From NCBI GenBank assembly GCA_030374805.1, contig JARGSG010000001.1, positions 558,001 through 622,000 on the forward strand: a stretch of 64,000 nt of DNA, in the 5' to 3' direction. Source of the stretch: Gracilaria gracilis (lineage: Eukaryota; Rhodophyta; Florideophyceae; Gracilariales; Gracilariaceae). The notes beneath the pieces were generated by a model, which saw nothing but the letters and a program-made list of their open reading frames with translations, was not told the origin of the DNA and searched no databases. Numbering within the stretch: position 1 is the stretch's first letter; every line of letters starts with the position of its first letter. The position numbers were made by a program, and so were the translations under genes. Below, piece by piece: positions 20,033 through 28,645 of this stretch.

Positions 20033-22622
20033 ATGGCGGGCGACGCTTCGGCCGTTGCGCGCGTCGGCAAGTATCTCATGCTGCATACGCTGGGCGAGGG
20101 CGCGTTTGGAAAGGTCAGGCTGGCCGTCGATGAGACCACCGGCTTTGAGTATGCTATCAAGATTATGGACAAGTCGCACATCAAGGCCAACGAGCTCACC
20201 CTGCAGGTGCGCAGAGAGATTGCCGTCATGAAGGCCATGACGCATCGTACGTTGCTCTCTTTTCCCCTTTCTTTTTGCATTTCTTGCATCTGCTGACCCC
20301 TTTTATGTTTGTTCGTCTTCCTTAGCCAACATTGTCAACTTGCATGGCGTCCTCACGTCCTCAAAGAACCTCTACATGGTCATGGACCTCGTCACCGGCG
20401 GTGAGCTGTTTGACGCCGTTGCCGAACAGGGCCGCCTGCCGGAGGCGCTGGCGCGATCCTACTTTCAGCAGCTTGTTGATGCAGTTCACTACTGCCACTC
20501 GCGCAGGGTGTACCACCGCGATCTCAAGCCCGAAAACCTCCTCCTCACCGCCGACAAGAAGACCATCAAAATCACCGACTTTGGCCTCTCCTCCATCAAG
20601 GCTGAGAACGCCGCTTCCGAGCTTTTGCACACCATCATGGGCTCCCCGCATTACATTGCGCCCGAGATTATCACCTCCGCGCAAGACGGCTATGATGGCG
20701 CAAAGGTCGACGTTTGGGCGTCGGGCATTATCTTGTTCGGCATGCTGGCTGGCTTTTTGCCGTTTGATGAGGCTGCTACGCGTGCGCTCTATCGCGCTAT
20801 TGTGCATGACCCTGTCAAGTACCCGCCGCATTTCTCGTATGATTGTATCAAGTTGCTGCGCGCTATGCTCCAAAAGGACCCCAGTCGCAGACCCACCATG
20901 GAGCAAGTCAAGACCTTTCAGTGGTTCAAGCTCAACTACGTACCGCCCGTTGTGCCCGAAAACAACAAGGAAAAGCCTGTCGAATCTTCTCACCGCAAGA
21001 AGGGCAAACACCGCATCAAGAGGACCCATCGCCAGTCGAAGAAGAAGGACGCGCAGAGTAGTGGCAGCAGCGCCGCACGGAGCGAACACCAACTGCCCGT
21101 GCACGACATGCCCCAAGTCGCAGCTCTGTCGCACGATCTCAACAATGATTCTAAAAGTACATTCAACACAAGGTCAAGCATTGTTGTCGAAGTGCGCACC
21201 ACCTCGCTCGAATCTGGCGAAGAGAGCAAGCAACACTCGTCCGATTCTACCTCGCGTCAGACAGCCAAAGAAAACCGTCACCCTTCCTCTTCTGGTCTGT
21301 CGGTGACCAAAGACGCTTCTGCGCACGCTCGACGGCGTTCGAATCGTCAGCCTCTCATGCCGCTCAGCAACTCCGAGAATCGGCTCCCGTCTCAGAAAAT
21401 GTCTTCCGAGTCTGCAGATACTGCAGGCAAGTGCGTCGATTCTACTGTTTCTCATACTGTGTATAACGTCGACGAACACTTTGACAAATTGGATGATTCC
21501 GTCAATGCGTTCCAAGACGGGCCACCGGCTGCACCTTCCACTGCGGCTTCCAGCGTAGGGGTTGGCGATTCATTCGATGCATATGAGCATTCTTTGCATC
21601 GTTTGAGTTCTGTCGCGGTGGATAAGCAGTCGCCTCTGCAAAAGTCCCAAGCCTCCGAAGTCTGCGATTTTGAAAACCATGATAGTTGCACCACTATGCG
21701 TATCTCAAGCCACTCGGAGCGAACATCTCTTGGAAACTCGTCGTCAGGCGGTGACGACCAGACAAAGTTGGCCGATTCACACTCTGCGACACCTGAACCA
21801 CGAGAACCGTCGCTAAACGAAGTGAAGACGAACAGCTCGAATTCTACTTCGGCCTACACTACTCAGCGCGAGAACATCATGCATGCAAATGACGAACAAA
21901 GCCCTCCACCGTCCCTACGTATTGTAGATGACGACGAGAGACTGCTTTTTTGCGAAGAACAGTCTGAGGCCCCTCAGTCGTTTGTTGCTTCAGGTCGTGA
22001 AAGGGTAGGCTCAAGTCAGAAACCAGACCTCAGCGGGAGATTTTCGGATGATACGTTTGAACCGGCTTCGGCACAGGCGTTCATTTCGCCGGTTTCATGG
22101 AACCCAAAGACCATGGACTTGCAAAAGCTTGACGCAAAGACCCCGACAGCGTCTCGAGGAAAGAGATTCGCTCTGACAGACTGGGATTCTCCGATTTCGG
22201 AGAGTGGCTTGTTCCCCAAGGCAAGCATACGATTCGAAACTGCAAATGCCCCGAGGACCGATAATAGCATCTTTAAACCAATCAAGCCCCGGTTTGAAAA
22301 GCTGGCGACGGCTCAGACTCCGAAAAGTTCCCAGCGCCAGTCTGATGCCCCAAGTGTATTCAGTCCTCAGATGGGTGAAGAATTTGATCAAGTTGACGAT
22401 TGGAACATTGATTCTGCCTCTGTGTTTGCAGATGTGGAAGCTGATGACGGGTCGGATTCATTCACACCAATGTCGGAATCTTCCACAAGTACATCCGATA
22501 CTAGATGGAAGTTCAAAAGAGTACTCAGAAGAACTTCGAACAATGAGGAAGACAGTCGAAAGTCAATCTTCGCCCCTCTTCGGCTAAATATATCTGAGAA
22601 GCGGTCATCTTCAAGCAAATGA
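20033..22622 (+). CDS. CIPK/SnRK3-like Ser/Thr protein kinase with long disordered tail
   Basis: Two exons (20033-20246 and 20326-22622) encode 836 residues. The kinase domain spans about 12-270: GEGAFGKVRLAV loop, catalytic Lys in YAIKIMD, HRDLKPEN, DFG, the GSPHYIAPE segment, and a domain end WFKLNYVPP. The phrase YHRDLKPENLLL, the TGGELFDAV segment and the WFK-x-NY-PP ending resemble plant CIPK/SnRK3 kinases. No NAF/FISL motif is visible, so binding to CBL calcium sensors is not supported. The remaining ~560 residues are Ser/Thr/Asn-rich and probably disordered with short conserved-looking patches. A degenerate copy of the tail lies at 27650-28490. All catalytic residues are present. Confidence 0.85.
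20247..20325 (+). other. Spliceosomal intron in the kinase gene
   Basis: This 79-nt intron has a GTACGT donor, a CTGAC branch-point-like element at 20293-20297 and a pyrimidine-rich CTTCCTTAG acceptor. Removing it joins MTH to PNIVNLHG, the usual kinase subdomain III-IV sequence, with the Pro codon split after its first base. Confidence 0.93.
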
Positions 22623-23754
22623 AGAACGACGAAGGATTGCTCGCAGATATGTTTTGTTTCAGAGTTTGCAGTAGGATGAAAAGCATATGGTCACTATGTA
22701 GATGGCTAGGAATCAAGAATAGAACTAACAAATCTTACTACGTAAATAAAAGCCTCTTTGACTACAGAGAGTCATCTGATAATCGCTTTCATTGCTTCTT
22801 GGTGCACATGATGATTATTTTGATAATCGAAACCGCTCGGTTTCTCCCAAGCCCCTGGAGCAATTAGCAGTTCTCTTGCCAGTACTGGTGATAACCAGAC
22901 AACATCAGTCGCTTTGGCAGACACATCTGTCAAAAAGACAATATTCTCAACAAAACCCACGCGCTGGGAGGAGTAGATATACTGGTCTCAACTCTTTCAG
23001 ATAGGTCAATGACACAATACGACTCCGCAAGACTGTGAGCGAACTGCAAATCCAGATATGATCCATATAGACCACAAAAACTCTGCCTTCCTGCCTAGAG
23101 AGCGTTTCTTTCACCAGAAACGCTCTACACTTAGTTTTGATAAGCTAGGTGTACCTATGAAAGAGAGAGAGAGAGAGAGAGAGAGAGAAAACTTTGCAAA
23201 CGCTGCAGGAAGAAGCACCATTGAGTACAATTTAGGCATTGCTTTTCGTCGACTTGACCAAATTGTATTTTCTGATACAGCCAAAGAAGTCAGACAAAGC
23301 AAAGCTAGTGTACCATTGTATATCTCTAATGGAATATCATGATGTTCCTTGACATGTTTGATGCATTACTAATGACCCGAAGGTTAGCGTTTAACTCTAC
23401 TGAGGGTCTAGAATTAGCGTTTTACCCTTCTAGCCCGTCCCCTTGTACAGGACTTCGATAACCCCAAATTTTGGGGATATCTATGAAATCATTGAAGCCC
23501 TTTTGGGGTTATTCAAATCTGCTCATTAACATACTTGATCTGAACATTACCAACTGTAAAATACCTACGTTCGTTTCGTAGATCCTAAATAGAAGCAAAA
23601 GGCATCCAAGTCGGAGGGAAGCGTATCTAGAGTGTTGACTGGATTTCTTCTGCAGCTTGGACGAATTGTACCTGCGATTCTACCATGAGCAGAGGTTTTC
23701 CTGTTGTCATTTCGTCATCTCTCGTTCACCGTTTCTGAAAAGTCTCTAGAGGGG
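22623..23754. other. Intergenic with gene remnant, hairpins and GA run
   Basis: Between kinase and helicase lie a remnant of a GT14-like gene end, a perfect 11-bp hairpin (23099-23126), a GA run (23162-23188) and a CCCCAAA/TTTGGGG palindrome (23463-23477) with a further TTTTGGGGTT at 23503-23512. The 23650-23715 part resembles 27370-27440. Confidence 0.6.
22750..22960 (-). pseudogene. Remnant of the 3' end of a GT14-like glycosyltransferase gene
   Basis: On the minus strand this segment encodes RELLIAPGAWEKPSGFDYQNN and a closing helix. It aligns with the C-terminus of the intact gene at 28646-29734 (KELLIPPGTQGKPSGLGYHDD). The flanking DNA between it and the kinase is also similar to 28500-28745, so this is a duplicated block that has lost most of its glycosyltransferase. 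Confidence 0.75.
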
Positions 23755-25680
23755 ATGAATCGTAATCTCCTCGATCTCGTTGTGTCTCAGTCATTATTAA
23801 AACAGCGCCTGTCACTTCATGCCTTTCGTGCTCCTGTGCTTCAATTATCAACCTACGCTGTCAAAACGCGCCTCACTTCCCAGTTCAATCGAGGCCTGTC
23901 TTCCTTGATGTCGTCCAACAACCATATTCTCCAAATGCACCGTTCAGGTCGATGCAACTCTGATGTGACAGCTTTTGCAACATCCGCTCCTTCTCATCTT
24001 CACGCTTCCTGGAAGCATAAGCTGGGTTCCTGCACTCCAGTCTCATCATGCCCACGGCGGACGCGTATGTCATGGAGAATGACAGCTACCGCTCCTTCCT
24101 CCTCTGCTTCACATCCACCACCTCTACATTACGATGGCTCATCTTCTGCAAAGCAAGACGTTTCTAGTTCTATGTTTTCGTCTGACATGACGTTTGCTCA
24201 ACTCGGCGTGGCGGAGAATACAATACAATCTTTACAACGATGCGGGATTGAAAAGCCCACGCGGGTACAGGCATCTTTAATACCGCTGCTTCTTCAGGGC
24301 CTCTCGTTGCAAGTGCGTTATGCCGCGGAGGTTAAAGAAGCGTATGAACTTGCTGAACTGGAGCAAACTGCGGATTCTAACCGGCAAGCATTGGACGATT
24401 TGGAGCGCCGCCCAAAACCGCCGCAAGATGACGTGAATGATGTTCTTATGGTTGGCGCAGAAACTGGTAGTGGAAAGACTCTTGCGTACCTTCTGCCATA
24501 CATTGAAACGCTGCGCACGTCCCCTATTGATCTGAAAGCCATCATTTTGGTTCCCTCTAGGGAACTGTGTTGGCAGACGTCGGAGTTCATCAAATCTTAC
24601 TTTGAAGAAATGCCGAGATATCTTGTGCTGGCAGGGGGGACACCGCCTGATGTTAGTGATGTGAAAGGTGTCAAGATGATAATTGCCACCCCCAGCGCAC
24701 TGCTCAAGTATTTTAGGTTCAGTCAAAAGGCGGACTTGAGCGACAAGATGATAATTGTTGACGAGGCTGACATGCTGCTCTCTGGTGGTTTCCTGGCTGA
24801 CGTGGAATGTGTTTTGGATCAGCCTGGGATGAAGCCATTCGCCACGAGGAAAAACAGAAGTATTCGAGAAATGAATCGGAACCGGTTGGTTTTCGTTGGT
24901 GCGACTTACCCACATTGGACTGGTGAGAAAGTTCGCAGCATAATAACGTGGATGAAGAGAAGATATCCTGACATGAGAGCTGTTCAGACGCAGGACATTC
25001 ACAAGCACAGCGACAAGCTGAGTTCGAGGTGGATGTTCGAACCCAGAGAGGAAAAACGACTGGAGCGTTTGGTCGACATACTTAAGAACGAGGCTACTTG
25101 TTCTCATAAGGTAATGGTTTTCGCGTCCGCAGCAGACACAGTACAACGTGTTGCACGCCTCGTTGAGGACCAATACGGTAAGGACGAATTAGAAGCCAAG
25201 TTCGGCGGTGTATTTCAACTGCATAAGCTAGTGCGATCAGGCGATAGAGCTGGGAGCCTTGATAAGTTTCGCAGCGGAGAAGGGCGTTTATTGTTCTGTA
25301 CAGACCTTGGCTCGCGCGGGTTAGATCTCGGAAATGTGACTCGAGTGATTGAGTTCGAATTTGCTTCCAACGTGGTTGCCTACCTGCATAGAATAGGACG
25401 TACGGCTAGAGCTGGCGCTTCTGGTTACACTGATCACTTTTATGATGAAATCGCAAGGCCACTGGCTGAGGCTATCAAAGATCGAGCTGAAATGGATACA
25501 ACAGTTGTGGAAGGAGTGTTCAGTAGAAATCGTTCGTTCAGGAGGAAGCTCAAACAGAAGCAAAAGAAACAATTAGCAACGATTGAGGGTAGTGCATCTG
25601 ACGATATTGTAGCACAAAGCATGGAAACAGTTGAGATTGACAGCCCCGATGAAGAGGAAGTGAAGCGGTTTAACGGTTAG
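23755..25680 (+). CDS. DEAD-box ATP-dependent RNA helicase, organellar RH22/RH39-like
   Basis: The protein has 641 residues from the ATG at 23755; an open frame begins 51 nt earlier only at a TTG. All helicase motifs are readable: a Q motif (FAQLGVAENTIQSL then KPTRVQ), motif I GAETGSGKT, Ia VPSRELC, GG, Ib ATPSALL, II VDEADML, III GAT in place of SAT, IV VMVFASA, V TDLGSRGLD and VI HRIGRTARAG. The first ~120 residues are Ser/Arg-rich and look like an organelle presequence. The C-terminal FSRNRSFRRKLKQKQKK recalls plant plastid helicases RH22 and RH39, which act in rRNA maturation. Between motifs Q and I there is an insertion (YELAELEQTADSN). A shrunken copy of this gene is at 27370-27541. 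Confidence 0.92.
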   Translation: MNRNLLDLVVSQSLLKQRLSLHAFRAPVLQLSTYAVKTRLTSQFNRGLSSLMSSNNHILQMHRSGRCNSDVTAFATSAPSHLHASWKHKLGSCTPVSSCPRRTRMSWRMTATAPSSSASHPPPLHYDGSSSAKQDVSSSMFSSDMTFAQLGVAENTIQSLQRCGIEKPTRVQASLIPLLLQGLSLQVRYAAEVKEAYELAELEQTADSNRQALDDLERRPKPPQDDVNDVLMVGAETGSGKTLAYLLPYIETLRTSPIDLKAIILVPSRELCWQTSEFIKSYFEEMPRYLVLAGGTPPDVSDVKGVKMIIATPSALLKYFRFSQKADLSDKMIIVDEADMLLSGGFLADVECVLDQPGMKPFATRKNRSIREMNRNRLVFVGATYPHWTGEKVRSIITWMKRRYPDMRAVQTQDIHKHSDKLSSRWMFEPREEKRLERLVDILKNEATCSHKVMVFASAADTVQRVARLVEDQYGKDELEAKFGGVFQLHKLVRSGDRAGSLDKFRSGEGRLLFCTDLGSRGLDLGNVTRVIEFEFASNVVAYLHRIGRTARAGASGYTDHFYDEIARPLAEAIKDRAEMDTTVVEGVFSRNRSFRRKLKQKQKKQLATIEGSASDDIVAQSMETVEIDSPDEEEVKRFNG

Positions 25681-27128
25681 TCGAGACGCTAGTTTCTTTC
25701 GTCATATTGGAACTCTTCGGTTTCCCATTATTGTCTCCTCATCTATGTTGGTTGTCAATCGTTTTGAAATCGCCAAGTTCATGTGTTGCAGTTGCAAGCC
25801 CCCAGTGCTCTAACACGCATTAAGTCTGCGCCCTTTCCCTCACAAAGTCTTAGGACAGATGCGATCGGTCCGGAAAATAACTTTCAGTTCAGTTCGCTTT
25901 CTATCAAGTCCGTGTCGCGTTTGTGTCAAGTTTCTGATAAGTCAAGACTCGCAAATCATGATTCCGAGTCTTACGCACGGACATGCGGGGGCAACAGCCC
26001 TTTCAAAAACCAAGTTGTGAAGGAAAACAAAACATGAATGTAGTTTTGCTAAGTTTTCATTAATGCTTTCCGATGTGAATAACTGATGCGGGGTACCGTG
26101 TAGGGCTCAGATATGCCGCTCGCTGGGTATAACATATGATGTCTTGATGGTTCTAGTTTCTTGTTCAAGGCGTTGGAACATGTTCAGAACATCAGCCTTC
26201 TCAAGTCTGTTATCGCACCCAAGCTAAAATTTTTGCTCTTTACAGACCGGACTAAGCCCACATAGGCATCCAACTGAGCTGGGTCTTTGTTTTCTTGGGT
26301 TATATGGGGAACACTCTGTGATAAAGTCGTCGGAAGTTGCTAAATTGGCTTCAACTGTACTTCTTCCTGCAGCATTGGGAGCAGGAAAGAAGAAGAAGAA
26401 GAGGTAGAGACCAGCGCATATTCTGAACATCAACCTTCTCCTTCTATGCATCAAGAGACTTGTAAACCTACTTCATTTATGGTGGTCTCTTCTTTTTCAC
26501 TATCTATTCCTAACCGGACATAGATTGCCCCGTTCCAAAAACCCGACACGGACTAAGCATTTCAACTCCTCTGTGGTGTATCAGGAAATAGTTTCCATCT
26601 CCATCTCTTGTTCGAATACACTGACGCTGAAAGTTCCGTTTGCCCTATCTGGTGCCCTTGGGAGTAGCGAAGAGAGAAGCCATGATCTCATTTTTTTACT
26701 GCATGATGCTGCATCTGCAGCACATGATTCCGACGTAGGTTTTGCATTTCGATGAAGGGTCTCATCTTAGTTTCTTGTGTGGTTTTACGAGAACTATGCG
26801 TCTTTACTGTTCAACTCCATGGATATCATATGCTAAGGTCGGTTCCTGTAAAACTCATTCTATTAAATTCCGTATGGGCAACTATAGATGATCGTGACCA
26901 GTTCTGTCTTTCATTTCCTCGAAGCACGGATAGGCAACTGTTGTCACCGTGAAGAGAGAATGTGCACCGCATAGTGGGCTAGCGTTGGCGTAATCATCAT
27001 GAAGATTGTGATCTATCAAGAACCTGTTTTTTTGCAGGTTGGCATCAGTGGGAATCGATCCGGAGACCTCTATGGCTTCAGACAGGGCACTAGAAATAAG
27101 CAAATTTCACGCATCTGGAATGGCTTGG
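25681..27128. other. Intergenic upstream of U6
   Basis: No gene is recognisable. An inverted partial copy of 23200-23240 lies at about 26340-26386, and the string CTGAACATCAACCTTCTC near 26420 resembles CAGAACATCAGCCTTCTC near 26184. A hairpin with a T7 loop (AACCTG...CAGGTT) is at 27021-27040 and a reverse B-box-like sequence at 27051-27061. Confidence 0.5.
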
Positions 27129-27136
27129 TATAAATA
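27129..27136 (+). promoter_or_regulatory. TATA box of the U6 gene
   Basis: TATAAATA lies 31 nt before the inferred first nucleotide of U6, the expected place for a pol III type 3 promoter TATA element. Confidence 0.65.
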
Positions 27137-27159
27137 CCGATGCGGCCAACACCGCCTCC

Positions 27160-27266
27160 GAGTTCTCCCTCGGGAGGCTCATCTATCAAACGATAACAAT
27201 AACAGAGAAGATTGGCATTCCCTCTGCGCAAGAATGGAACCCAATACCATGCAGTTATCTGTTGAG
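27160..27266 (+). ncRNA. U6 spliceosomal snRNA
   Basis: The sequence contains the ACAGAGA box (27202-27208), which pairs with the 5' splice site. GATTGGC follows where AGATTAGC is usual, and then an internal stem-loop CATTC...TCTGCGCAAG...GAATG (27216-27236) with the canonical CTGCGCAAG core. The 5' end folds into a hairpin (CTCCC with GGGAG inside GAG/CTC, 27160-27180). A TATA box lies 31 nt upstream and a T7 terminator follows, as for pol III type 3 U6 genes. The 107-nt length is standard. The catalytic triad AGC reads GGC here. Either this is a variant functional U6 or a recent pseudogene; the intact stem, promoter and terminator favour function. Confidence 0.85.
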
Positions 27267-27273
27267 TTTTTTT
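27267..27273 (+). terminator. Pol III terminator of U6
   Basis: A run of seven T residues directly follows the U6 sequence, as expected for RNA polymerase III termination. Confidence 0.75.
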
Positions 27274-27369
27274 GGCAACTTTACCTTTTCCGTAAAATCT
27301 ACTTCAGCCATCGACCAAGTATCAAGCTCACCAACAACAGTGGGAGGACAAGGTACGGAGGAAACTGTT

Positions 27370-27541
27370 TGTCCTCTACAGCTTCGAGGAATTGTACCTT
27401 GGATGCTTGCCATGAGCATGGGGTTTCCTGCTATCATAAACAATTAAGGAACGAATGAGGGCAGCGTATCTGACAATAATTCTTCATAAAGCATGGATTG
27501 CCAGCCCTGACGAAGACGAAGTAAAACGATTTAACTGGTAA
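27370..27541 (+). pseudogene. Internally deleted remnant of the DEAD-box helicase gene
   Basis: The segment 27370-27440 resembles the leader of the intact helicase (23650-23715: GAATTGTACC...ATGAGCA...TTTCCTG). It is joined directly to 27446-27541, which resembles the gene's last codons (25565-25680) including GCATCTGAC, AGCATGGA and the coding end DEDEVKRFN. About 1.85 kb between these ends is missing. It cannot encode a helicase. Confidence 0.75.
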
Positions 27542-27649
27542 TGTAGGCGCCAATACAGCCGCTTTGGTGAAACTTCTTCCTTGCACATCTTTTTGATATA
27601 CCACTAGTTGAATGACGCTGGCACTGCTGCAGAGGAAGGATCACCAACC

Positions 27650-28490
27650 CCGTATTCTACAAAAGCTCCTCGTAGAAGGGTTAAAGATTCAATCGATGCA
27701 CATGAGCATTCTTTGGAACGTCTGAATTCTGTTGCAATGTAGATATAAACAGTCGCCTTTGAGAAAGCCTCAAGCCTCCGAGGTCTGCGATTTTGAAAAC
27801 TCTGCCTCGGATTCAGGGGCGGCTGACCAGAATAAAGAAGAAGAAAACTATGACAGCTCGACTACAATGAGAATTTCGAGCCGCTCGGAACGAACCTCTC
27901 TTGGGAACTCGCTTCAGGTGGTGACAGCCAAACAAAGTTGGCTGAGCCAACTTTGTTTGGCTGAGTCACATCCTGCGCCGCCTAAATCACGAACACCCTC
28001 GCTAAACGAAGTGAAGACAATAGCCCGAATTCTACTTTGGCCTAAACTCCTCAACACGAGAGCATGTATGGAAATGGTGAACGAAGCCTCCATCGTCCTT
28101 ACGTATTGTTGATGACGAAGAGAGACTGCTTTTTGAGAAGGACGGTCTGAGGCCCCCCAGTCATCGGTTGCTCCAGGTAGTGGAAGGGTAGGCTCACGTC
28201 AGAATTCAGACCTCAGCTGGAGATTGTCCGATGATACGTTTGAACCGGCTTCGGCACAGGCGTTCATTTCGCCGGTTTCATGGAACCCAAAGACCATGGA
28301 TTTGCAAAAGCTTGATGCGAAGACCCAGCGTCTCGAGGAAAGAGATTCGCTCTGACGGACTTGGATTCTCCGATTTCGGAGAGTAGCTTCTTCCCCAAGG
28401 CAAACACACGACTCGACACTGCATATGTCCCAAGAACCAAGAAGAAAGAAGAAGAAGTCCCAAGAACCGATAATAGCATCTTCAAGCTAA
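27650..28490 (+). pseudogene. Degenerate copy of the CIPK-like kinase tail
   Basis: The DNA closely follows 21560-22290 of the intact kinase, for example around ACGTTTGAACCGGCTTCGGC and TTTCATGGAACCCAAAGACC. It carries frameshifts, a TAG inside the CAATG-TAG-ATATAAAC stretch, a fold-back insertion (27926-27962) and a local repeat near 28435-28470. No kinase domain sequence is present, and the last ~325 bp of the tail are deleted. It is a fragment and not expressed as a kinase. Confidence 0.88.
27926..27962. repeat. Perfect 18-bp fold-back inverted repeat
   Basis: AGCCAAACAAAGTTGGCT is followed by one G and then by its exact reverse complement. The parental kinase sequence (near 21755) has only one arm, so the second arm was added in the pseudogene copy. 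Confidence 0.95.
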
Positions 28491-28645
28491 TCATGCCGAA
28501 GAACGAAGGATGGCACCCAGATGTGTTTTGTTGAAGAGTTTTCAGTAGGATGAGAAGCATATGGTCACTATGTAGATGGCTAGGGATCAAGAATAGAACT
28601 AATGAATATAACTGCGTACGCCAAAACCTCTTTGACTGCAGAGGA

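Larger units (their letters stand above)
27274..28645. other. Degenerate duplication block
   Basis: Apart from the two pseudogene segments listed separately, this interval contains DNA at 28485-28645 that matches the region downstream of the intact kinase (22618-22790). There is no intact coding region. Confidence 0.65.

Noticed and set aside
27033-27110. A tRNA gene or a retrotransposon primer-binding site (TGGCATCAGTGGG)
   Set aside because: No cloverleaf with paired T-stem could be built, and there is no LTR or polyprotein nearby.
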